Shown here piece after piece: positions 57,657-64,000 of a stretch of DNA of 64,000 bases (position 1 is the stretch's first letter; every line of letters starts with the position of its first letter). The notes beneath the pieces were generated by a model. The model was not told where the DNA came from and did no database searches. It was given only the letters and a program-made list of their open reading frames with translations. The translations under genes were made by a program, and so were the position numbers. Where the stretch lies: the NCBI RefSeq assembly GCF_018860855.1, contig NZ_JAHKQE010000030.1, positions 62,001-126,000 of the forward strand, given 5' to 3'. Origin of the DNA: Amphritea atlantica. Its GTDB lineage: Bacteria > Pseudomonadota > Gammaproteobacteria > Pseudomonadales > Balneatricaceae.

Positions 57657-58215
57657 CAATCTTCTGGCGGTCACGGGTCTGGCAGTTAAGAATGTAGCGG
57701 GCGACAATCATGCGGCTACTTTCCGGCATCTCTGTAAATTCTATACCGACTTTGTATTGGCCATCTTTATTTTGTTTGCTGCAATAGAGTGTCTGTCCAT
57801 AGAGTAGTAAGCCGCTATGGGTCTCTTCAAAGACAACTTTAAGAGCGAGGTAGCTCTTAAGTTCTACGGGCTCGGGGCTGTTAAATGACATACCACCTTC
57901 GCTGAGATTGATCTCTTGTGCGGAAAGGTGTTCAAAATCGACATCACTCTTGGCAATGGCATGCGCAATGGCATCAATTTTATCATTCATTAGTTCGAGG
58001 TAGGTGGCGATCATTGGCTCTTTCTGAGCAATTTTGCGCAGGTGGTAACTGCTATCGCGATTATAATCCTGAAGTTGATTGAGGAGTAAGAAGAACGGTG
58101 ATACTTGAAATTGGCTCGGAAGACGACCGTGCTGCATTTCATCTTTAGTGATGACTTTATAGTCTACCGCTACCTTTCCATTGATGCGGAAATATTGACG
58201 TCGTTCCTGATTCAA
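57643..58215 (-). CDS. PilZ-domain protein, 190 aa
   Basis: The c-di-GMP binding motifs are split by an insertion. RRQYFR sits at the N-terminus (residues 5-10), and NLSEGGM lies only at about 103-109. Between them is a predicted helical segment of about 75 residues (FFLLLNQLQDYNRDSSYHLRKI and following). The beta barrel is completed by YLALKVVFE and YKVGIEFTEM. Such PilZ proteins with a helical insert are found next to lol genes in Pseudomonas (PA2989). Its 3' end overlaps the Tus-like gene. It is divergent from lolC. Confidence 0.85.
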   Translation of the reverse strand: MNQERRQYFRINGKVAVDYKVITKDEMQHGRLPSQFQVSPFFLLLNQLQDYNRDSSYHLRKIAQKEPMIATYLELMNDKIDAIAHAIAKSDVDFEHLSAQEINLSEGGMSFNSPEPVELKSYLALKVVFEETHSGLLLYGQTLYCSKQNKDGQYKVGIEFTEMPESSRMIVARYILNCQTRDRQKIDEQY

Positions 58216-58314
58216 AATTACTACCCTCGAGATTTTAGCTCTTTCATTGAGTATAACGAATATTATTATGATTTTGTTAGAGAAATTTATCCGTCTGTGA
58301 TTTAATCCTCAGCC

Positions 58315-59559
58315 ATGTTTAGACCATTCTCTCTGTACGTTGGCTTGCGTTATACCGCCGCTAAACGGAACAATAACTTCATCTCGTTTATCTCGCTAGT
58401 CTCAATGCTGGGGCTGATGCTGGGAGTCGCCGCACTGATTGTCGTACTTTCGGTTATGAACGGTTTCGACCGTGAACTGAAAGATCGGATTTTAGGTATG
58501 GTGCCCCACGGTACGATTTCTGATTACGGTAAGCCCCTTGACGATTGGCAGGCTGTCGCTGAAAAAGTGAATCAGCAGGCGGGTATCATCGGCACCGCAC
58601 CCTATATTCAAGCACAGGGTATGCTGACCAATCGTGGTGTCGTGCGGGGTGTGCTGATCAATGGTATTGATCCTGAGTTGGAAACTAAAGTATCCATACT
58701 GGGGGATCATATTAAGTCTGGCAGCCTCAGTGCGCTGCAGCCTAAGTCTTATGGTATTTTGCTAGGCTCTCTGTTAGCTCGCTCTATGGGGGTTAATATT
58801 GGCGACAAAATTACCTTGGTGTTACCTGAGGCATCGATCAGTGTGGCGGGGGTAATACCTCGATTGAAGCGTTTTACGGTGGTTGGCTTATTTGAAGTTG
58901 GCGCGGAGTTAGATGCTAACTTAGCTTATATTCATATTGCCGATGCCGCCCGAATTAAACGGATGGATAGTGGCGTCGATGGTATCCGTTTGCAGTTTAA
59001 TGATCTGTTTGACGCACCGTCTCACATTAAACAGATTGTTGCTGATTTAGGCGGGTTTTACCGCGCCAGTGATTGGACACGTACCCATGGGAACCTGTTT
59101 CAAGCGATCCAGCTAGAAAAGAAAATGATCGGCTTATTGCTGTTTCTGATCGTCTTTGTTGCCGCCTTTAATATCGTTTCAACCTTGGTAATGGTTGTCA
59201 CGGATAAAAAAGGCGATATCGCCATTCTGCGCACCTTAGGCGCGACACCGGGCTGTATCATGCGGATCTTTATGGTGCAGGGAACGGTGATCGGTGTGAT
59301 GGGGACGCTGCTCGGTTCTATCTTAGGGATTGTTCTGGCGTTGACGGTGACTGATCTGATTGCGTGGATTGAGCAAACCTTTGGTATTCAGTTTCTCAGT
59401 GCGGATGTCTACTTTATCAGTTATCTGCCATCTCAATTGCAGTTAGACGATGTCATGGTGATTATCTGTGTGGCTTTGAGTATTAGCTTTTTGGCTACCA
59501 TTTATCCCGCTTGGCGGGCTTCCCGTACGCAACCAGCAGAGGCATTGCGTTATGAATGA
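58315..59559 (+). CDS. lolC: Lipoprotein-releasing permease LolC/LolE (single copy)
   Basis: 414 residues: one N-terminal helix (about 25-50, LVSMLGLMLGVAALIVVLSV), a periplasmic domain (about 60-265) and three C-terminal helices of the FtsX/MacB type. The segment SVAGVIPRLKRFTVVG (about 180-195) corresponds to the Hook region of LolC that recruits LolA. E. coli has separate lolC and lolE flanking lolD. Here only one permease precedes lolD, with DUF2062 and comEC after. It could be a LolF-type hybrid or a LolC with lolE elsewhere. Confidence 0.9.
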   Translation: MFRPFSLYVGLRYTAAKRNNNFISFISLVSMLGLMLGVAALIVVLSVMNGFDRELKDRILGMVPHGTISDYGKPLDDWQAVAEKVNQQAGIIGTAPYIQAQGMLTNRGVVRGVLINGIDPELETKVSILGDHIKSGSLSALQPKSYGILLGSLLARSMGVNIGDKITLVLPEASISVAGVIPRLKRFTVVGLFEVGAELDANLAYIHIADAARIKRMDSGVDGIRLQFNDLFDAPSHIKQIVADLGGFYRASDWTRTHGNLFQAIQLEKKMIGLLLFLIVFVAAFNIVSTLVMVVTDKKGDIAILRTLGATPGCIMRIFMVQGTVIGVMGTLLGSILGIVLALTVTDLIAWIEQTFGIQFLSADVYFISYLPSQLQLDDVMVIICVALSISFLATIYPAWRASRTQPAEALRYE

Positions 59560-60238
59560 TCTGGTGTTGCAGTGTATCGATCTGAAAAAGCACTATGGTG
59601 AGGGCGACATTACCGTTGAGGTTTTGCAGGGGGTTCAACTTCAGGTCAAGCGTGGTGAAACGCTCGCTATTGTGGGCAGTTCAGGCTCCGGCAAAAGTAC
59701 CTTGTTGAATATGCTCGGTGGTCTGGATCTACCTAGTTCAGGTGACGTACGCGTTGATGATCGGTCATTGTTTGAGATTAACGAACAGGCTCGCGCAAAG
59801 CTGCGTAACCGTTCCCTCGGTTTTGTTTATCAGTTTCATCACCTGCTACCTGAGTTTTCGGCACTGGAAAACGTTGCTATGCCGTTGTTGATTCGTGGCG
59901 AGGCCATTAGTGCCGTGCGGGAGCAGTCTGCAGCGATATTAGACTCGGTGGGATTATCTCATCGTCTTGAGCATAAGCCATCGATGCTCAGTGGTGGTGA
60001 GCGTCAGCGGGTGGCGATTGCTCGGGCATTGGTCACTAATCCTGCCTGTGTGTTGATGGATGAGCCGACCGGTAACCTTGATCGTCATACGGGACAGGAC
60101 GTGCAGTCCTTGATGAATCGGCTTAACAGTGAGTTTGGCATCTCCTTCGTCGTGGTGACCCATGACCTTGAGTTGGCGAAAAAGCAGGGGCGTGTCGTCG
60201 AGTTGAAAGATGGGTTATTACAGCCGATAACGCTTTAA
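59552..60238 (+). CDS. lolD: Lipoprotein-releasing ATPase LolD
   Basis: 228-residue ABC ATPase: Walker A GSSGSGKST (about 44-52), Q-loop, signature LSGGERQRV, Walker B CVLMDEPTGN. The FVYQFHHLLPEFSALENV stretch is characteristic of LolD. It overlaps lolC by eight bases. It powers release of outer-membrane lipoproteins to LolA from the inner membrane. Confidence 0.96.
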   Translation: MNDLVLQCIDLKKHYGEGDITVEVLQGVQLQVKRGETLAIVGSSGSGKSTLLNMLGGLDLPSSGDVRVDDRSLFEINEQARAKLRNRSLGFVYQFHHLLPEFSALENVAMPLLIRGEAISAVREQSAAILDSVGLSHRLEHKPSMLSGGERQRVAIARALVTNPACVLMDEPTGNLDRHTGQDVQSLMNRLNSEFGISFVVVTHDLELAKKQGRVVELKDGLLQPITL

Positions 60239-60265
60239 TAAAGTTTGTAGGTTTCGTTGTTGATA

Positions 60266-60298
60266 TTAAAAAGCCGGAATATTATTCCGGCTTTTTGC
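60266..60298. terminator. Bidirectional terminator between lolD and the DUF2062 gene
   Basis: Thirteen-base perfect stem AAAAAGCCGGAAT/ATTCCGGCTTTTT with loop ATT. The DUF2062 stop codon (60282-60284) lies in the loop region. Confidence 0.93.
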
Positions 60299-60929
60299 TG
60301 TCTGCATTATGTTCGTCTGAGGTAGGGTTTGGCGGCTTAGGCGGCTCTGTTTGATTCGCTTCAATGTCATCAGTATCGCTTGGCGAGGATTTTACTGCTT
60401 TCGATTTCAGCAGTGAAAATTTCCGGCCTTTACGATTACGCCAACTTTTATTGACATGCCATACCCAAAAACGCTGCATCAACAGATAGCCGAGGGTGCC
60501 GCTGACAATGCTGCAAACCAATGAGCCGACTATGAGTGGTAACCAGATATGATCTAGCTCCGCTTTAAGCCAATGAAAGCTTAGTTCGAAATCGATGGCA
60601 ACCACGTCAACGCCAATAATTAATGTGCCGACCCAGTAGGCGAAATAGAACATCGGTGGGATCGTTAGCGGGTTTGTCAGCCATACGAGACTGACGGATA
60701 TCGGCAGGTTGCTACGCATGAACAGAGAGGCCACCGCAGCAATTAACATCTGCGAGGGTAGGGGTATGAACGCACAGAATAGTCCCACGAAAAACGCCCG
60801 GCTGACTGATTTTCGGGTCAGATGCCAGAGGTTTGGATCATGTATATGACTTCCCAACCAGCTTAGGTAGCGGTTGGCTTTGAGCTTTCGCTCATCTGGC
60901 ATAAATTTTTTAATAAGTTTGCGCGGCAT
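60282..60929 (-). CDS. DUF2062 membrane protein
   Basis: 215 residues. A basic N-terminus is followed by the DUF2062 core with three or four helices (about 45-170). ALFMRSNLPISVSLVW-like sequence (here SLFMRSNLPISVSLVWLTNP) and FVGLFCAFIPLPSQM are typical. The C-terminal 45 residues are a polar Asp/Glu/Pro-rich tail that is probably disordered. Function is unknown. The same family sits near lol and comEC genes in Pseudomonas. Confidence 0.85.
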   Translation of the reverse strand: MPRKLIKKFMPDERKLKANRYLSWLGSHIHDPNLWHLTRKSVSRAFFVGLFCAFIPLPSQMLIAAVASLFMRSNLPISVSLVWLTNPLTIPPMFYFAYWVGTLIIGVDVVAIDFELSFHWLKAELDHIWLPLIVGSLVCSIVSGTLGYLLMQRFWVWHVNKSWRNRKGRKFSLLKSKAVKSSPSDTDDIEANQTEPPKPPNPTSDEHNADSKKPE

Positions 60930-61008
60930 CAGGGAGGAACTTATAGTTAGCTGATGTGGGGTGCTAATTATGCCTCCTTCAATCGATTAAGCCAACCGGT
61001 AATCAAGG

Positions 61009-63306
61009 ATGATTGGTATAGTGTTTGGGATGCTGTTGGTTGCTTGGCTTCCGCAGCTACTTCCACCTTGGATTCTTGCTGTACTGCTGATGTTTTTGTT
61101 GGTTGAGAGCCTGCCTCTCTTTAGGCGGTGGTTAGGCTTGAGACATATAGGTACTGCAGGTTTACGATCGCAGTTAGCGGGGTTAGTGCTCGGTATACTG
61201 TATGCATCTGGCTGGGGGTATCTGAATCTTAGTCAGCGAATGCCGTTGTCGATGCCGCCCCAAACCTTAACGGTTGTTGGGGTCGTGAGTGACTTGCCAG
61301 AATCTTTTCCAGGCATGCGTCGATTTCGATTTGACGTTGATCAAGTTTCTCCTGCCGTGGCTGATGCTGATTTGCAGCATCTATTGCTGAGCTGGTATCA
61401 AACCGATGAGACGGTTGTGCCGGGTCAAAAATGGCAGTTTGTCGTACGTATTAAACCGTCTAGAGGTTTGATGAATCCCGGTAGTCTTGATTATGAAACC
61501 CGTCTATTTGCGGATCAGATCAATGCTAGAGGTTATGTGCGAAGTGCTCAGCTGCTGGCTGAATCTGGCGAGACTGGCCGAAGTCGGATAGCGTATTTCC
61601 GTTATCAGCTGTTGCGATGGTTAGCCGGGCTGTCGTTAGACGAGACAGCGGAAGCTACGATTCGGGCGTTGGTGCTGGGCGATAAGCAGGGGCTGCAAGA
61701 TTCTCAGTGGCAGGTTTTAAGGCAGACAGGAACGGTACACCTGATTGTTATTAGTGGTCTGCATATTGGTATCGCTTGTCTTTTTGGCTATGGCATCGGT
61801 TGGTTGCTTCAGCGAGGACTAAGGCGGTTTGTTGTTGGTGTGGCTGATTTACGGGCGTGTCGAATTATCCCCGCGTTAATGCTGGCCACAGGCTATGCTC
61901 TGTTGGCTGGTTTTAGCATCCCGACTCAACGTGCTTTAATCATGTCCTTGGCTATGTTATTGCCGCTACTTTTTAATCGTAGTATCGGTGTGTGGCAACG
62001 TTATCAGTTAGCGCTGGTCTCCGTTTTATTGCTACAGCCGTTGAGTTTTTATCAGCCTGGGTTTTGGTTATCTTTTGCCGCCGTTGCGGCGTTACTTCTG
62101 ATCGTGAAAGCTGAGACTGATAGAGGGCGGCTAATCACAATACTGTCAACTCAGTGGGCTGTCTTTTTGGGGTTGATGCCGCTGTTGTTACTGTGGCTAG
62201 GGCAGGTTGCCTTGATCGCTCCATTAGTTAATCTATTGGCTATTCCCTTATTGACCTTTGTTGTATTGCCTGGGGTTCTGTTGGGGTTATTGCTCTGTTT
62301 GATCGAGCCGAGTACCGGTGTAGCGCTGCTGAATGGCTTGGCGGATTATTTCTGGCAGATATTGCAGTTTTGTTCGCCTGCTGACGAGGCGGGGATATTG
62401 ACGGCGCACCCGACCGTTTTAACGGTTGTGCTCGGTTTGTTGGCAGCGGTTTTGTTGATTTTGCCACGCTGGACCGGTGTCGGTTTTTTCGGTTCATTAC
62501 TTTTACTGGCGCTAGTATTTCCAGCTAAAGATAGCGTCGATTCGGGTGACTTTCGAGCCACCGTTGTTGATGTCGGGCAGGGCTTAGCGGTGGTGATTGA
62601 AACGGAAAACAAAACCTTAGTCTTTGACACCGGAGCCGCTTTTAAAGGGCGCAGTATTGCCCGATTTACACTGATACCATTATTAGAAAGTCGCCATATC
62701 GAACAGATTGATCGGCTCGTGTTAAGCCATAAAGATAATGATCATGCGGGCGGGTATTCTGAGCTGAATGCTCAGTTGAAGATTAAACAGGTGTTTTCCG
62801 GCAGTCCGACGTTGTATCGAAAACTATCGGCACAGCCCTGTGTATCGGGTGATGCTTGGGAGTGGGATGGTATTCATTTTCGTTATCTTCAGCCTTCTCG
62901 GTTAGCGGCTGTTAATGAGAATAATCGTTCTTGTGTGCTACTGGTGCAATCAGATCATTGTTCGCTCGTTATTCCGGGTGATATTGAGAGCAGTATTGAG
63001 CAACAGATATTGACAAAATATCCTGATTTAACGGCTGACTGGTTAGTCGCGGCGCACCATGGCAGTCGTTATTCAAGTTCGCTGTCATGGTTGCGGGCGT
63101 TGAATCCCGATTGGGTGTTGTTTAGTGCGGGATTTGATAATCCCTATGGTCATCCAGCCAAGGCGGTTATCGATCGGTTGAGTGAATTACAACTGCGCTG
63201 GTTGAATACCGCCGAGCAAGGCGCGCTAATGCTGCAGAGCACGGCCAACGGTTGTTTAACTAAAACCTATAGAGATCAGAAAAAGCGTTATTGGACAGCA
63301 GGTTAA
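61009..63306 (+). CDS. comEC: DNA internalization protein ComEC/Rec2
   Basis: 765 residues. Hydrophobic N-terminus, a DUF4131/OB-type periplasmic region (about 75-195), the competence domain with many helices (about 205-485, HLIVISGLHIGI motif), and a C-terminal metallo-beta-lactamase domain (about 515-745: VVDVGQGLAVVIE, LSHKDNDHAGGYSE, VAAHHGSRYS). It is the channel carrying single-stranded DNA across the inner membrane during natural transformation. The start is uncertain: ATG 61009 has no spaced ribosome site, and GTG 61021 or ATG 61030 are alternatives. No other competence gene is in the window. Confidence 0.92.
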   Translation: MIGIVFGMLLVAWLPQLLPPWILAVLLMFLLVESLPLFRRWLGLRHIGTAGLRSQLAGLVLGILYASGWGYLNLSQRMPLSMPPQTLTVVGVVSDLPESFPGMRRFRFDVDQVSPAVADADLQHLLLSWYQTDETVVPGQKWQFVVRIKPSRGLMNPGSLDYETRLFADQINARGYVRSAQLLAESGETGRSRIAYFRYQLLRWLAGLSLDETAEATIRALVLGDKQGLQDSQWQVLRQTGTVHLIVISGLHIGIACLFGYGIGWLLQRGLRRFVVGVADLRACRIIPALMLATGYALLAGFSIPTQRALIMSLAMLLPLLFNRSIGVWQRYQLALVSVLLLQPLSFYQPGFWLSFAAVAALLLIVKAETDRGRLITILSTQWAVFLGLMPLLLLWLGQVALIAPLVNLLAIPLLTFVVLPGVLLGLLLCLIEPSTGVALLNGLADYFWQILQFCSPADEAGILTAHPTVLTVVLGLLAAVLLILPRWTGVGFFGSLLLLALVFPAKDSVDSGDFRATVVDVGQGLAVVIETENKTLVFDTGAAFKGRSIARFTLIPLLESRHIEQIDRLVLSHKDNDHAGGYSELNAQLKIKQVFSGSPTLYRKLSAQPCVSGDAWEWDGIHFRYLQPSRLAAVNENNRSCVLLVQSDHCSLVIPGDIESSIEQQILTKYPDLTADWLVAAHHGSRYSSSLSWLRALNPDWVLFSAGFDNPYGHPAKAVIDRLSELQLRWLNTAEQGALMLQSTANGCLTKTYRDQKKRYWTAG

Positions 63307-63366
63307 TCACTACACTGGCGTCGGACTCTATGCTAGAGTATGGGCCGGTCCGAAGGAGGAATTCTG

Positions 63367-63987
63367 GTGTTTGAATTGATACAATCCGGTGGTTGGCTAA
63401 TGCTGCCAATTATCGCCTGTTCTATTTTGTCTCTGGCTATCTGTCTAGAGCGTTTTTGGGTATTACAGAAAAAACGAGTGGCTCCCGCACACCTCTTATC
63501 AGAGGTATGGGCGATGGTGCGTAATGGTGAAATGACACCTGAGCGTCTGCAACAGATTCGCAGTGAGAGCTTTTTGGGTCAGATTATGGTGGCGGGTTTA
63601 AATAACTCGACCCATGGTCGTGAGATCATGAAAGAAAGTATTCAGGAAGCCGCCCAGCATGTGATGCATCAGATGGAGCGGTTTCTTAATTCATTAGGCA
63701 CGATTGCTGCTATATCACCATTATTGGGGTTGCTCGGTACCGTTATCGGTATGATTAAAGTCTTTGCTGAAATCATGTTACAGGGCACGGGTAACGCTAA
63801 TGTGTTGGCCGGTGGTATCTCTGAAGCGCTGATTACGACAGCAGCAGGCTTGTCGATCGCAATTCCTGCGCTAGTCTTTCACCGCTATTTTCAGCGTCGC
63901 ATCGAGACACTGCTAATTGAGATGGAACAAGAGTGTCAGAAACTGGTTGAAGTTGTTCATGGCGACCGTGAAGTAGATTTCGAGTAA
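63367..63987 (+). CDS. exbB: ExbB/TolQ/MotA-family proton channel protein
   Basis: 206 residues from GTG 63367, with a strong AAGGAGG seven bases upstream; the frame is open to 63340. Three membrane helices (about 9-28, 105-130 and 150-172). The family core is ISPLLGLLGTVIGMIKVF and LAGGISEALITTAAGLSIAIP (in part). It forms the proton channel with ExbD and energises outer-membrane transport. It follows comEC by 60 bases, as in Pseudomonas. Confidence 0.92.
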   Translation: MFELIQSGGWLMLPIIACSILSLAICLERFWVLQKKRVAPAHLLSEVWAMVRNGEMTPERLQQIRSESFLGQIMVAGLNNSTHGREIMKESIQEAAQHVMHQMERFLNSLGTIAAISPLLGLLGTVIGMIKVFAEIMLQGTGNANVLAGGISEALITTAAGLSIAIPALVFHRYFQRRIETLLIEMEQECQKLVEVVHGDREVDFE

Positions 63988-63990
63988 CCG

Positions 63991-64000
63991 ATGAGCCGAT
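63991..64000 (+). CDS. Start of probable exbD gene (truncated by window end)
   Basis: ATGAGCCGAT (Met-Ser-Arg) begins three bases after the exbB stop. The normal partner after exbB is exbD/tolR. Only the first three codons are visible, so the call rests on context. Confidence 0.4.

Overview
The window is a 64 kb stretch of ordinary bacterial chromosome, densely packed with genes and without insertion sequences, prophage or CRISPR arrays. Gene content and order point to a marine gammaproteobacterium of the Oceanospirillales/Pseudomonadales type. It has a complete Na+-translocating NADH:quinone reductase operon with apbE and nqrM, an NhaB Na+/H+ antiporter and a CPA2 antiporter. Several blocks are shared with Escherichia coli (bepA/perM/bcp/dapA/bamC, lon-hupB-ppiD, yejABEF, mltD/gloB/yafS-rnhA-dnaQ). 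One long block resembles Pseudomonas (PsrA-like regulator, nagZ, csiV-mfd, gap, nqrABCDEF-apbE-nqrM, sthA, PilZ, lolCD, DUF2062, comEC, exbB). The genus is an inference from gene content; no rRNA is present.

Layout. 1-4 kb: tail of a GlcG/HbpS-like gene, a small orphan gene, an MFS transporter, and a three-gene operon of PilZ protein, unknown protein and zinc-ribbon ParA ATPase. 4-11.6 kb: envelope and lysine genes (bepA, tusA-like, perM-like, bcp, dapA, bamC), a decayed PAS/GGDEF gene and a 2-hydroxyacid dehydrogenase. 11.7-17.4 kb: rlmD-rluA, a TrpD2-like protein, a CPA2 antiporter, and nfuA behind an apparent IscR-controlled promoter. 17.6-22.6 kb: lon with a heat-shock type promoter, hupB, a tRNA-Asp with an odd T-loop, and ppiD. 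22.7-28.3 kb: the yejABEF peptide importer. 28.4-33.3 kb: mltD and gloB on the minus strand, and yafS-rnhA-dnaQ divergent on the plus strand. 33.3-37.4 kb: nhaB, nudC, an SCP2 protein and sohB. 37.5-41.3 kb: a TetR regulator, a YkuD protein without signal peptide, nagZ, an MscS channel and a DUF2750 protein. 41.4-47.4 kb: csiV, mfd and gap. 47.7-56.4 kb: the sodium pump, its maturation factors and sthA. 56.4-64 kb: a membrane protein, a Tus-like protein overlapping a PilZ gene, lolCD, DUF2062, comEC, exbB and the first bases of a probable exbD.

The genes least explained by standard annotation are the PilZ/unknown/zinc-ribbon-ParA operon at 2145-3911, the overlapping PilZ and Tus-like pair at 56811-58215, and the cytoplasm-predicted YkuD enzyme beside nagZ. 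Smaller observations concern candidate regulatory sites (IscR box, sigma-32 promoter, TetR operator), the tRNA-Asp T-loop and a lone LolC/E permease. All family assignments were made by reading the protein sequences; no database search was run.
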